A stretch of DNA of 64,000 bases, taken from the NCBI GenBank assembly GCA_023228285.1, contig JALOBM010000004.1, forward strand, positions 1 to 64,000. The letters are read 5' to 3'. Source of the DNA: Candidatus Cloacimonadota bacterium (GTDB lineage: Bacteria; Cloacimonadota; Cloacimonadia; Cloacimonadales; Cloacimonadaceae). Shown here in pieces: positions 7,392 through 17,756 of the stretch. The notes beneath the pieces are model-generated. The model did no database searches. It had not been told where the DNA came from and saw only the letters and a list, made by a program, of their open reading frames with translations. Within the stretch, counting starts at the first letter, position 1. The number at the start of each line of letters is the position of its first letter. Position numbers and translations under genes: made by a program.

Positions 7392-10300
7392 ATGAGCAAT
7401 TTCATCACCAATAAAGGCAGTGCCCAGCTGAAGACCAGACTTGTAACTCTAATCAAGGAAAGCCAGGAGTTGAAGTTTCTGGTAGGTTTCTTCTACTTCT
7501 CCGGGATCAGTGAACTGATTGAGAGCATGAAATCTAATCCTGAACTCACACTCAAGATTCTGGTTGGTCTGAATGTGGATGCGCAAAACTATGGTTTGGT
7601 CGAATATGCTGAAAAAGCTGGCAAGAAGAGGGTAGAACGCATTGAAGACTACCATGAATCTGTTCTCAAAGCCCTCAATAACGATTTATTCGACAACGAG
7701 ATATTTTACGAGCAAGCTGGTTACATATTGGATCAAATCATTGATGGCAGAATTATTATTCGCAAGACATCCAGACCCAACCATGCCAAGCTGTACCTAT
7801 TCAATCTCAAAGAACATCAGGTAGTTCGCACCAACCTCTTCATCACTGGCAGCAGCAATCTCAGCAAAGCAGGCCTAACCGACCGGGAAGAATTCAACGT
7901 TGAGATATCTGATTATGGCTTTGAAGAGGCAGAGAAATACTTTGATGAGCTTTGGAGTTCTGCCATCCCGATTACTGAGACTGAAATAGAGAAAACCAGG
8001 CTGATCGACAACATTCGGGAGAAGACACTACTGAAATCCATCCATCCCTTCGATGCGTATATGTTCGTAGTAAAAACATGGCTCGATAGTTTCTATAAAC
8101 AAGAATCCGGGCGCTATATCTCAATCCTGCTTGAGAAGAAGGGCTATAAGCCGTTCAAATACCAGATCGATGCCGTTACACAAGCGCTTTCCATCATCGA
8201 AGATAATGGTGGAGTCATACTGGCAGACGTGGTGGGTTTGGGTAAGTCCATCATCGCTTCGTTGATTGCTCGTAAGCTGGAAAAACGGGGAATTGTAATC
8301 TGCCCTCCCGGATTGATTGGTGACGATAGTGCTAATTCCGGATGGAAAAAATATAAAGAAGACTTTGAGCTGTATGATTGGGAGGTCCGCTCCGGGGGCG
8401 ATCTGGATGGGATAATTGAGTTTATTGGCAATACCGATGGGATCGAAGTGATCATTGTGGACGAGGCACATCGTTACCGCAATAGCGGCACTGAGACCTA
8501 CGAAAAACTAAAGACCATCTGCCGTGGCAGGAGTGTGATTCTGCTCACGGCAACGCCATTTAACAATTCTCCTGCAGATATCCTCTCAATGCTCAGCCTG
8601 TTTATTGTTCCAAAGAAATCCAACATTACGCTTAGCAACAACCTGGTTGATCTCTTCAGATTCTATAACTCTTTGTTTAAGGACCTCGCCTATATTCGCA
8701 AGAACTGGCAGTCCAAAGACCCGACCAAAAAAGAGGAAGCCAGAAAGAAGTACCAAGCCCTGTTTGGAGAAAAAGAGATCAATATCACCAAGGTAATCGA
8801 AAGGGCTGCCATGCTCTCCAAGCAGATTAGAGAAGTGATCGAACCAGTCACGATCAGAAGAAACAGGCTTGATCTGATCAATGACCCCGATTACCGGGAC
8901 GAGGTTAAGAAGCTCTCCAAGATCGATAATCCCCAGGAGTGGTATTATCGGCTTACTCCTGAGCAATCAGATTTTTATGACCATGTGATTGATCAATATT
9001 TTACCGATAATCCAGAAAGCACCGATCGGTTCAAGGGCCCCATTTACAAGCCTTATCGCTATGAAGGCTATGATACCAGTGAGGATAAACTCAGCCGGCA
9101 AGAACAGATCGACCGTTTGAACCAGGATAACTTGTATGATATCCTGCGCAGGCAGATGGTCAAACGCTTTGAGAGCTCATTTGGAGCTTTCCGGCAGAGC
9201 ATTGTCAATATTCGGGATTCTTATGAAAAAATTAAAGAGTTCATCAAGAACTCAAACGGCAGATATGTGCTGAATCGCAAGCTGATCAATAAAGTGGATA
9301 GTGATGATCCCGACCAAATCGATGAGTTGCTGCGCCAGTTCGCGGAGGAAAATAAAGACAAGGACAGCAAGAAAAACCGGATTTACGAGGTGAACAAGTT
9401 TGCCTTCAGAGAGCAGTTCTATGCCGATATTGAATCCGACATCTGTCTCTTTAACAAGATGATTGCCGAGATCGACGCCCTGGCTCTGGTGGAGAATGAT
9501 CCCAAACGGTATGCCCTGCTGCAGAATGTGGAGACAGCCCTGCAAAACACACCCAACAAGGGCGAACCTGCCCCAAAACTCGTGATCTTCTCGGAGTATG
9601 CCGATACGGTCAAATACCTTGAGCCTGCCTTGAAAGAGCATTTCCCAGATCGGGTTCTGGTTATCACCGGAAGCATTGGCAAACAGCACCTGGAGGAGAT
9701 CAATACTAATTTCGATGCAGCCTATCCCAAGGCCAAACAGAGGGATAGCTACGATGTGCTGTTAGCTACCGACAAGCTTTCTGAAGGCTTCAACCTCAAC
9801 CGGGCTGCTATGGTTATCAATTATGACATCCCCTGGAATCCGGTGCGGGTGATCCAAAGGGTTGGGCGTATCAACCGTATCAGCAAAAAGGTCTTTAGTA
9901 CCCTTCATATCACCAACTTCTTCCCCACTGAGCAAGGTGCAGATATTGTGAAAAGCCGGGAGATCGCCTCTCACAAGATGTTTATGATCCACCAAACCTT
10001 GGGTGAAGATGCTCGTATCTTCGATGCGGAAGAAGAGCCAAGCCCTGCCAAGCTCTTTGCCAAAGTGCAGACCAATCCCTATGATCTTCAGCAGGAAAGC
10101 CTCTACACCAGACTTAAGAAATTGATGCGGCAATGGGAGGAAAATTATCCTGAAAGAGTTGAAGCATTGGACGAGATGCCGATCCGCATTAAAACTGCCA
10201 AAGCTTACAGCTCTGACTCACTGGTGATGTTCATCCGCAAGGGTAAACTCTTTAGTGTAAGCCAGGATTTTACGGATGAAAACAAGCAACTCATACCCCT

Positions 10301-10748
10301 ACCCATCGAGGAAGCACTACTTAGGATAGAATGCAGTCCGGATACTCAGCAATTGCCTCTCAGTAAGAGTTTTTGGGAGGATTATGCCATGCTCAAAGAC
10401 GAAGCGGAAAAGTTCAGTTTTAAACAATCACAGCAGAGTAACTCGGTGAAGGCTTTCAACTTCCTGTCCTACCTTCTTGAGCAGGATGCAAATGAACTTG
10501 TGCCCTGGCGCGGCTTTCTGATCATGCTGAGAGATGATATCGAAAACTATGGTACTCTACCGGAATATACCCTGAAGAGCATTTGTGATTGGGAGAATGG
10601 CGGTAAACCGGATTATCACCTTATTGCCGCAGAATTGGAGAAATTAAGCAATACCCTTGGTAAGAACTACCTGAAAAAGGTAAAAGACAGCCTCAAAGCC
10701 TACGAACAGCAGGTGATCGTGGCAATAGAGAATCGGATATGGAACTAA
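7392..10748 (+). CDS. PLD-nuclease/SNF2-type helicase of a restriction-like system
   Basis: 1118 aa. Residues about 1-200 form a phospholipase-D-like nuclease domain with HAKLYLF (His131, Lys133) and GSSNLS (153-158). A superfamily-2 helicase follows: motif I GLGKS (Lys285), motif II DEAH (357-360), motif III TATPF, and C-terminal motifs ending in IQRVGRINR. Such proteins couple DNA translocation to cleavage and occur beside Eco57I-type methyltransferases. The SD AAGGAT lies upstream. It overlaps the methyltransferase gene by 10 bases, so the two are co-translated. The aspartate of the HxKxxxxD motif is not evident, as in many PLDc_2 helicases. Likely the restriction/translocation subunit. 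Confidence 0.88.
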   Translation: MSNFITNKGSAQLKTRLVTLIKESQELKFLVGFFYFSGISELIESMKSNPELTLKILVGLNVDAQNYGLVEYAEKAGKKRVERIEDYHESVLKALNNDLFDNEIFYEQAGYILDQIIDGRIIIRKTSRPNHAKLYLFNLKEHQVVRTNLFITGSSNLSKAGLTDREEFNVEISDYGFEEAEKYFDELWSSAIPITETEIEKTRLIDNIREKTLLKSIHPFDAYMFVVKTWLDSFYKQESGRYISILLEKKGYKPFKYQIDAVTQALSIIEDNGGVILADVVGLGKSIIASLIARKLEKRGIVICPPGLIGDDSANSGWKKYKEDFELYDWEVRSGGDLDGIIEFIGNTDGIEVIIVDEAHRYRNSGTETYEKLKTICRGRSVILLTATPFNNSPADILSMLSLFIVPKKSNITLSNNLVDLFRFYNSLFKDLAYIRKNWQSKDPTKKEEARKKYQALFGEKEINITKVIERAAMLSKQIREVIEPVTIRRNRLDLINDPDYRDEVKKLSKIDNPQEWYYRLTPEQSDFYDHVIDQYFTDNPESTDRFKGPIYKPYRYEGYDTSEDKLSRQEQIDRLNQDNLYDILRRQMVKRFESSFGAFRQSIVNIRDSYEKIKEFIKNSNGRYVLNRKLINKVDSDDPDQIDELLRQFAEENKDKDSKKNRIYEVNKFAFREQFYADIESDICLFNKMIAEIDALALVENDPKRYALLQNVETALQNTPNKGEPAPKLVIFSEYADTVKYLEPALKEHFPDRVLVITGSIGKQHLEEINTNFDAAYPKAKQRDSYDVLLATDKLSEGFNLNRAAMVINYDIPWNPVRVIQRVGRINRISKKVFSTLHITNFFPTEQGADIVKSREIASHKMFMIHQTLGEDARIFDAEEEPSPAKLFAKVQTNPYDLQQESLYTRLKKLMRQWEENYPERVEALDEMPIRIKTAKAYSSDSLVMFIRKGKLFSVSQDFTDENKQLIPLPIEEALLRIECSPDTQQLPLSKSFWEDYAMLKDEAEKFSFKQSQQSNSVKAFNFLSYLLEQDANELVPWRGFLIMLRDDIENYGTLPEYTLKSICDWENGGKPDYHLIAAELEKLSNTLGKNYLKKVKDSLKAYEQQVIVAIENRIWN

Positions 10749-13700
10749 ATGCTAATATCGTAACCCCAGCCAATTTCTCCGCTGAAAAGTGGATTTCATA
10801 CTTCGACACCTTTTCCGATGTGTTCATTGAGAAGCATGCCAAGGCATCAAAGTACATTAATGACGATTTCCCAGCAGTTTCCACGCTTGGTGAACTAGAG
10901 TTTGATGATGGCACAGTCTGCGATATCTTTATGCTCCAAGTTAAGCGCTCACTAACCGAGCGTGCTTCCAGAAGAAGGCAATTCGACAAAGCAACAGATA
11001 TCATCAAACAGGAAAACGCTCAGGCTGGCCTCTTTATATTTTACGATGAGGCCCACTGCTTCCGCTTAAGCTTGGTTTATCCGGTCTATAAAGGCACCAA
11101 ACGAGCCTTTAGCAATTATCGAAGGCATTCATTCTATGTCAGTGGGGATTTGCCAAACAAGACCTACATACTGCAGTTAAACAAGCATAAACTGAACAGC
11201 ATGGGCGACCTGAAGGATGTCTTTTCTGTGGATAAGGTGTCGGCTCTGTTCTATGAAGAGTTTGAAAAGGAGTACGCCCAACTTCAGACTGGTATCAAAC
11301 ACCAGTTTGATAAGGATGTAAGTGATGATCTGAAAGGCAATTTTGCCTTACTCTTCGTGATCAGAATCATCTTTTTAGGCTTTGTCCAAAAGAAGGGCTG
11401 GCTGGGTGAAAATGCGAATTTTATCCGGGATTATCTTGGCACTTACAACCCCTCGATACATCAACAAGGCATCTATCAGGATCTGCTATGTCCGCTCTTT
11501 TTTACTGCCCTAAACTCAGCCCCTTCCAGTAAGAACAAATACGGCTTTCCCTATATTCCGGAGCCGTTCAAAACTCATCTTGTCACAGCCCCATACCTCA
11601 ATGGGGGGCTTTTTCGCCCTCATGAGGATTACGATACAGAAGCTCTTTTCATCACTAACGAAGCTATAATTAACTTTGTAAGCTTCCTGTTTAGCTTCAA
11701 TTTCACCCTGGAAGAAAACACTCTTTATGATGAGGAATTGGAGCTCAATCCAGAATTTCTGGGCATTATCTTCGAAAAGCTGATCAATAAAGCGCATGGC
11801 GCGATCTATACACCTCGGCTTGAAGTGGACTTCATGTGCCGCCTCTCTCTGGTCAAATACCTACAGCAAAACTGCCTGGCTTCCATCAGCCTGGAAAATC
11901 TGTATAAGCTATTCTTCCCCGAATATGGGGCTGAAAACGAACAAACAGCCGGTGACTTTACAGAGGAAGAGGCTCATGACTTGCTGGAGAAGCTGGAAAC
12001 GGTAACGGTTTGCGATCCTGCCATTGGTTCCGGGGCCTTTGCCGTAGGAATGCTAAATGTGATTGATGAGATCGAGTGTTCTATCTATAAGCACTTCTTG
12101 CCGGATAAGCCCGTCAGCAGCCCCTATGAGCGCAAGAAACGCATTATCTTTCAATCCCTCTATGGTGTAGAAGTCAAGCAATGGGCGGTTTGGATCACCC
12201 AACTAAGGTTATGGATCACCCTGCTCATTGAAGCTGATGATAGTTTCAAACACAGTGAAGAGCCCCTATTGCCCTCCTTTGATTTCAAGATCAGGCAAGG
12301 CGATTCATTGATCCAAATGCTGGGCAGCAGTCTCTTCCCAGTATCCGGAGAAGGTATTATAGCGGCAGATATCAAACGCAAGATAAGCGATCTTGTGAAA
12401 CTCAAAACTGAGTACTTCTATAACAAATGTCCCCAGCAATTGCATGAGATCGAACTGAAACACAAAGCCCTTTACACAAGTATCCTGGATAAGAGAAAGA
12501 AGGATATGATTCAGAAACTATCCAAGATGCGTGAGATGACAGAACCTGAAGTGCAAGATAGTATTTTTGAAACAAACATACAAACTGAGATTGATTTTGC
12601 TTCCAAGCAGCAGAAACGCCAGATCGCAGAGTTGGAGTTTCAGATTAATAAAGTTGATCATGAAATCAGCCAGATCAGCAACAAAAATCTGCCCTTCATT
12701 TGGAGGATTGACTTCCCGGAGATATTCATCGAAAAGGGCGGGTTTGACATTGTTATAGGTAATCCACCCTATGTGGCTCAAGAAGAGATAGAAGACCCAC
12801 TCGGAAACATCAAAGACAATAAGAAATACAAAGAATTGCTAAGGCAGATGGCAAATCAAGACTTTCCCCAAGACATCCCAGAGAGTGTCATAAATGGCAA
12901 AAGTGATCTTTATACCTTCTTCTATATCAGGGGATTGCGGTTGCTGAATGATAATGGCATCCTGACCTTCATCTGCTCCAACTCTTGGCTGGATGTGGAA
13001 TTTGGTGCCTGGCTGCAAAAGTACCTGCTGGAGAAATGTCAAATCCATTTCATCATCGATAACCTTGCTAAGCGGGTGTTCAAAGAAGCCGGGATCAATA
13101 CCATAATTTCTCTAATAGGAGCCAGACAGAAAATGGTACGGGCAGATGACCTGATCCGCTTTGCTGCCTTCAAGCTGCCTTTTGAAAACTCTCTCTATAC
13201 CGAGAACTTCCTGATGATCGAGGATGCAAAAAACAGAATAGAGATTGATGACCTTAGGATTAACCCGGTTACCAGAGAGCAGTTATCCCAGGAAGGATGG
13301 GAAAACAGCAAGGAGAATAAGTATCAAGGTTCCAAATGGGGTGGGATTTACATCAAGGCTCCTAATATCTATTTCACTATCATGGAGAAAGCTAAGGATA
13401 AAATCATAAAGCTCGGTGATATAGCCGATGTCAAATTTGGCATAAAAACAGGAGCAGATGAGTTCTTTTATATCCCCAAGTCCAATCCTTTCAACATAGA
13501 GAAGGAGTTTCTGAAACCGGTAATCAAGAGTCCAAGGGAATGCAAATCCATCCTGATCAATCCTGATGAATTGGGGCTTTGGCTCTTTGTCTGTCCTTAT
13601 GAAAAACACGAGATCAAAGGAACAAATGCTTTAAAATACATCGAAATGGGCGAATCTGCCAAGAAGTACATCAAACAGGGGAAAGACCAAGGCAAGTACA

Positions 13701-14275
13701 TTATCGGTATTCAGAACGTTTCATCGGTTCAAGGACGAAAGCATTGGTATGATCTTGGGATTAGAGAACTTCCAGGCTTGATTACCCCATCCAGTTTCGG
13801 GGATAACTTTAAGGTGTATCTCAATAATGGTGTACTCGCCAATAAAAGACTGTATGAGATTCATTACAAGTATGATTTGAGCAGATTGGCTCTCATCTTA
13901 AATTCAAGTCTGTTCTTCTTCTTCATGGAACTTTACTCAAGCACATGTCTGGGGGAAGGTCTCCTGGACAAGACGGTGTTCGAAGTTGAATCCACATACA
14001 TCATTGATCCGAAGTATTTAGCTCAATGTACCGATCTCGAATCTCGCATTGATACCATAAAACATAGGGAAATCCGTAGTATTTTTCATGAGTTGCAGGT
14101 TGATCCTGAGTCCGGTTCTTTTATGAATGCCAATCCCCTACCCGATAGAAAAGCCTTAGACGAAGTAGTTTTTCGAGCTCTTGGATTGACTGACCAAGAG
14201 ATTAAAGCTCTTTATGCAGGATTGTTGGAACTAACGGCTAATAGGCTAAGAAAAGCGAAAACGTTCGCAAATTAG
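10739..14275 (+). CDS. Eco57I-type N6-adenine DNA methyltransferase with specificity region
   Basis: 1178 aa. The SAM-binding motif I reads DPAIGSGAF (from residue 426) and the catalytic motif IV reads NPPY (675-678), with the classical methyltransferase order. The C-terminal third (about 880-1178) resembles TaqI/Eco57I-like target-recognition domains. The N-terminal 350 residues are typical for the large one-piece methylases that pair with helicases, and include a conserved FYDEAHCFRLSLVYP stretch; I do not see a convincing PD-(D/E)xK nuclease there. A coiled-coil-like insertion lies between motifs I and IV (about 560-650). It protects host DNA while the helicase/PLD partner restricts; the target site cannot be predicted. 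Confidence 0.9.
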   Translation: MELNANIVTPANFSAEKWISYFDTFSDVFIEKHAKASKYINDDFPAVSTLGELEFDDGTVCDIFMLQVKRSLTERASRRRQFDKATDIIKQENAQAGLFIFYDEAHCFRLSLVYPVYKGTKRAFSNYRRHSFYVSGDLPNKTYILQLNKHKLNSMGDLKDVFSVDKVSALFYEEFEKEYAQLQTGIKHQFDKDVSDDLKGNFALLFVIRIIFLGFVQKKGWLGENANFIRDYLGTYNPSIHQQGIYQDLLCPLFFTALNSAPSSKNKYGFPYIPEPFKTHLVTAPYLNGGLFRPHEDYDTEALFITNEAIINFVSFLFSFNFTLEENTLYDEELELNPEFLGIIFEKLINKAHGAIYTPRLEVDFMCRLSLVKYLQQNCLASISLENLYKLFFPEYGAENEQTAGDFTEEEAHDLLEKLETVTVCDPAIGSGAFAVGMLNVIDEIECSIYKHFLPDKPVSSPYERKKRIIFQSLYGVEVKQWAVWITQLRLWITLLIEADDSFKHSEEPLLPSFDFKIRQGDSLIQMLGSSLFPVSGEGIIAADIKRKISDLVKLKTEYFYNKCPQQLHEIELKHKALYTSILDKRKKDMIQKLSKMREMTEPEVQDSIFETNIQTEIDFASKQQKRQIAELEFQINKVDHEISQISNKNLPFIWRIDFPEIFIEKGGFDIVIGNPPYVAQEEIEDPLGNIKDNKKYKELLRQMANQDFPQDIPESVINGKSDLYTFFYIRGLRLLNDNGILTFICSNSWLDVEFGAWLQKYLLEKCQIHFIIDNLAKRVFKEAGINTIISLIGARQKMVRADDLIRFAAFKLPFENSLYTENFLMIEDAKNRIEIDDLRINPVTREQLSQEGWENSKENKYQGSKWGGIYIKAPNIYFTIMEKAKDKIIKLGDIADVKFGIKTGADEFFYIPKSNPFNIEKEFLKPVIKSPRECKSILINPDELGLWLFVCPYEKHEIKGTNALKYIEMGESAKKYIKQGKDQGKYIIGIQNVSSVQGRKHWYDLGIRELPGLITPSSFGDNFKVYLNNGVLANKRLYEIHYKYDLSRLALILNSSLFFFFMELYSSTCLGEGLLDKTVFEVESTYIIDPKYLAQCTDLESRIDTIKHREIRSIFHELQVDPESGSFMNANPLPDRKALDEVVFRALGLTDQEIKALYAGLLELTANRLRKAKTFAN

Positions 14276-14582
14276 GAGATACAAGAAGATTGTGGCGACT
14301 CACAAAGTGAATCATGCCCCGGTAGCCATTATTCATTTAGGGGAACTCACACATTCAATAAACGAATTATTTTTTTCATCACAAGGGACTTAACTAGTAG
14401 AATCCAACAATGGATACCTTATGATACATCAACCGATTACTGGCGAAATGGGAGTATTGTCTAATGACTTTGTGTTGCACCTAATGCTGTTTCGTGCAAC
14501 ACAATCTGATTAATGAGTATTACACGCAACACAACCTATGCATCTTCATGATAGGCAGAATGTTAACAATACGGAGGAATCT
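14276..14582. other. Intergenic region with inverted and direct repeats
   Basis: 307 bases with no gene. The notable content is the perfect 11-base inverted repeat at 14470-14504 and a further half-site at 14526-14534, described separately. Confidence 0.6.
14470..14534 (+). promoter_or_regulatory. Operator-like inverted repeat plus third half-site
   Basis: TTGTGTTGCAC (14470-14480) and GTGCAACACAA (14494-14504) are perfect reverse complements around a 13-base spacer. The half-site GCAACACAA recurs at 14526-14534, 30 bases (about three helix turns) from its counterpart. The arrangement suits binding of a dimeric regulator ahead of the Hsp70 fragment; the two-arm structure could also form an RNA hairpin. 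Confidence 0.5.
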
Positions 14583-14729
14583 ATGAGTAACGGCTTACTA
14601 CCAGTCAAATGCGGCAAACCGCTCAGAGTACTTGGCATTGATCTTGGAACCACAAACTCAGCGATGACCGAGATCAAGTGGCAACCTGGATCACCTCCGG
14701 AAACCAAGGTAGTCCAAATCGAGCACTAA
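14583..14729 (+). pseudogene. Truncated Hsp70/DnaK-family N-terminal stub
   Basis: 48 codons starting at an ATG with a strong SD (CGGAGGAAT). It encodes LGIDLGTTNSAM, the phosphate-1 loop of the Hsp70/actin ATPase fold, and then stops at TAA about 30 residues later. A functional Hsp70 is over 500 residues, so this is a remnant. Intact regulatory sequence in front of it suggests recent loss. Defence-associated Hsp70 homologues are known next to restriction-type genes, which fits the neighbours. Confidence 0.75.
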
Positions 14730-14849
14730 TTGCAGATTTCGTTGTTAAGTTGCAGTAGAAGCTCATATTTATGGGTGGGCTTACGCTTCGCCATTTTCAT
14801 TTGACAAAGAATGGCTTTGATATTCTTTGCATTTTCAGAGGTATGAAAA

Positions 14850-17753
14850 TTGATCAAGAAAATCGTAATTAAAGGTGCCAGTGAGCACAATCTGAAAAAT
14901 ATAGATTTGGAGATACCGCGGGATAAATTGGTGGTATTTACTGGGGTATCCGGAAGCGGAAAAAGCTCCCTGGCTTTTGATACTCTCTATGCCGAAGGCC
15001 AGCGGCGTTACGTGGAATCACTCTCTGCTTATGCCCGGCAATTCTTGGGGCAGATGGATAAACCCAAAGTAGATTATATCGAAGGGCTGTCTCCAGCAAT
15101 CTCAATCGAACAAAAAGCCAGCAGCAAGAATCCCCGTTCCACAGTGGGAACTGTAACGGAGATATATGACTATCTGCGTGTGCTGTTTGCCCGTATCGGA
15201 GTACAACACTGTTATCAATGCGGTGCAGTAGTGGGATCGCAGACAGTGGATCAGATGGTGGATCACCTCATGCAAAACCCTCCCGGCAGCAAGTTACAAA
15301 TTTTGGCACCGGTAGTTCAGAACCGCAAAGGAGAGCACAAAGAAGAGCTGGATCAACTTCGTTCCGAGGGCTTTGTTCGCGTGATGATCAATAATGTGCT
15401 GCACAATCTGGATGAAGAGATTGTTTTAGACAAAAAGAGTAAACACAGCATCGATGTGGTTGTAGACCGCTTGGTGATTAAAGATGGTGTTCAGGGCCGG
15501 ATGGCGGATTCTTTGGAACTGGCATTGAAGCTGACAGATGCTGTGGTAAAGATAGACTATCCGGATCAGAAACAAGTGGAGTTGCTCTCAGCTCAAAATG
15601 CATGTGCAGAGTGTAATATCGGTTATGATGAACTGAGTCCGCAGAGCTTCTCTTTCAACAGTCCCATCGGAGCCTGTCAGGCTTGTAACGGTTTGGGCTA
15701 TCGGCTGGAGTTCGATCCTGAACTGGTGGTACCAGATCCTGAACGTAGTATCATGGATGGTGCTGTGGTTCCTTGGGGGAGATTGGAGGCAAAAAAGGAT
15801 AGCTGGACTCTCAATATGGCGAAAAACCTTGCCGGAGCCTATAAATTTGATCTTGATGTACCGTGGAAGGACATCCCGGAGATAGTTCAGCAACTGATTC
15901 TCTATGGCTCTGGAAACAAGAGGTTCAAAGTGGCATGGCAAAACGAGAGGGGAAAAGGGGAATTCATGATGCGTTATGAAGGGGTGATGAACCAGTTGAA
16001 ACGCAGATTTCATGAAACCACATCTGAGGATATGCGTCGTTATTATATGCAATTCATCAGCGATAAAGCATGTCCGGATTGCAACGGTTATAAATTGAAA
16101 CCAGCTTCCCTGGCCGTGAAAGTACAGGGGAAATCCATTGCTGAGATCACTGCTATGAGTGTGAGCCAGACATACGATTTCTTCAATAAACTGGAACTTA
16201 GCGGAAACAACAGGATTATCGCTGAAGAGGTATTGAAAGAGATCAAATCCCGCTTGGGCTTCCTGATGGCTGTGGGGCTGCATTATCTCTGCCTGGACCG
16301 GCGTTCCCCCACTTTGTCCGGGGGAGAGTCTCAGCGCATCAGATTGGCCAGCCAAATCGGATCTCAACTGGTGGGAGTGATGTATATTCTGGACGAACCC
16401 TCCATTGGCCTACATCAGCGCGATAATGCGAAATTGGTATCTATGCTCTTGCAACTGCGAGACTTGGGAAATTCGGTGATAGTGGTGGAACACGATGAAG
16501 ATACTATGCGCAGTGCGGATATGATCGTGGATTTTGGCCCCCGTGCGGGTGTTTATGGCGGGCAGATCATAGCCCGCGGCAAACTGGATGATATCAAGAA
16601 CAATCCGGAATCGCTTACAGGTGCGTATCTATCTGGAAGGATGAGCATTCCCATACCCCAAAAACGGCTGAAACCGGATGATCAGAAACTAAGTATCCTA
16701 GGGGCTCAACACAATAACCTCAAAGCGATAGACGCGCATATTCCCTTGGGAATGTTTGTATGTATCACTGGAGTGTCCGGTAGCGGCAAGAGTTCTCTGA
16801 TCAATCAAACTCTTTCACCTTATCTGAACAACCACTTCTTTCGCTCCAATCATAAAGTCGGCAAGTTCAAAGAGATCAAGGGATTGGAACTAATAGACAA
16901 GGTTATCAATATCGATCAACAGCCCATTGGCCGCACACCAAGAAGCAATCCTTGCACCTATATCAAGTTGTTTGATCCTATCCGCAATCTCTTTGCGGAG
17001 CTGCCTGCTTCCAAGATGCGGGGATATAAATCGGGACGTTTTTCCTTCAATGTGAAGGGTGGTCGCTGTGAAGCCTGTGAAGGAGCCGGAGTACGCCAAA
17101 TAGAAATGCATTTCATGGCCGATATTTATGTAACATGTGAGGTTTGTAAGGGTAAAAGATATAATAACGAGACTTTAAATGTACGCTACAAAGGGAAAAA
17201 CATAGCTGAAGTCCTAGATATGGATGTTCAGGAAGCAGTGGAGTTCTTTGATTCCATACCTTCAATCAGTAAAAAACTGAAGACATTGCATGAAGTTGGC
17301 CTGGACTACATCAAACTGGGGCAACCTTCCACTACCCTTTCTGGGGGAGAAGCCCAACGCATCAAGCTATCCAAAGAGCTTAGCCGTCCCTCTACAGGGA
17401 AGACTATGTATCTTCTGGATGAGCCCACTACCGGACTACACTTCGACGATATCAACAAACTGCTGAAAGTGCTGAAGAAGCTGGTTGCGATGGGGAATAC
17501 TGTGGTAGTGATCGAACATAATCTGGATGTGATAAAATCTGCCGATTGGATCATCGACCTGGGTCCTGAAGGCGGGGAGGATGGAGGCAGGATACTGGCA
17601 GAAGGAAGTCCGGAAGATATCATGCAGATTAAGGACAGCGCCACAGGGCAATTTCTGAAGGTTCATTATGAGCGTGAAATGGCTGCCTTGGGCGAGCCGA
17701 TAGCTGCAGAGGAAAAACCTCCGAAAAAGAAGAGTGCAATAAAGAAGGTCTAA
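14850..17753 (+). CDS. uvrA: Excinuclease ABC subunit A
   Basis: 967 aa DNA-damage-recognition ATPase of nucleotide excision repair. It has two ABC modules: the first Walker A is [12 protein letters not shown] near residue 31, the second [12 protein letters not shown] near 640, each with an LSGGE signature. Zinc-binding cysteines are visible in [10 protein letters not shown]...CQACNGLG and in [10 protein letters not shown]...[10 protein letters not shown]. Family length is normal. The TTG start is preceded by AGAGG. Only 3 bases separate it from the amylase gene, so the two probably share a transcript. Confidence 0.97.
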   Translation: MIKKIVIKGASEHNLKNIDLEIPRDKLVVFTGVSGSGKSSLAFDTLYAEGQRRYVESLSAYARQFLGQMDKPKVDYIEGLSPAISIEQKASSKNPRSTVGTVTEIYDYLRVLFARIGVQHCYQCGAVVGSQTVDQMVDHLMQNPPGSKLQILAPVVQNRKGEHKEELDQLRSEGFVRVMINNVLHNLDEEIVLDKKSKHSIDVVVDRLVIKDGVQGRMADSLELALKLTDAVVKIDYPDQKQVELLSAQNACAECNIGYDELSPQSFSFNSPIGACQACNGLGYRLEFDPELVVPDPERSIMDGAVVPWGRLEAKKDSWTLNMAKNLAGAYKFDLDVPWKDIPEIVQQLILYGSGNKRFKVAWQNERGKGEFMMRYEGVMNQLKRRFHETTSEDMRRYYMQFISDKACPDCNGYKLKPASLAVKVQGKSIAEITAMSVSQTYDFFNKLELSGNNRIIAEEVLKEIKSRLGFLMAVGLHYLCLDRRSPTLSGGESQRIRLASQIGSQLVGVMYILDEPSIGLHQRDNAKLVSMLLQLRDLGNSVIVVEHDEDTMRSADMIVDFGPRAGVYGGQIIARGKLDDIKNNPESLTGAYLSGRMSIPIPQKRLKPDDQKLSILGAQHNNLKAIDAHIPLGMFVCITGVSGSGKSSLINQTLSPYLNNHFFRSNHKVGKFKEIKGLELIDKVINIDQQPIGRTPRSNPCTYIKLFDPIRNLFAELPASKMRGYKSGRFSFNVKGGRCEACEGAGVRQIEMHFMADIYVTCEVCKGKRYNNETLNVRYKGKNIAEVLDMDVQEAVEFFDSIPSISKKLKTLHEVGLDYIKLGQPSTTLSGGEAQRIKLSKELSRPSTGKTMYLLDEPTTGLHFDDINKLLKVLKKLVAMGNTVVVIEHNLDVIKSADWIIDLGPEGGEDGGRILAEGSPEDIMQIKDSATGQFLKVHYEREMAALGEPIAAEEKPPKKKSAIKKV

Positions 17754-17756
17754 GCG

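Noticed and set aside
14800-14830. uvrA promoter at TTGACA near 14801
   Set aside because: The nearest -10-like hexamer is only 14 bases away; spacing too short to call.
15588-16367. 259-codon reverse frame inside uvrA
   Set aside because: Antisense shadow of a well-conserved gene; no SD and no domain character.
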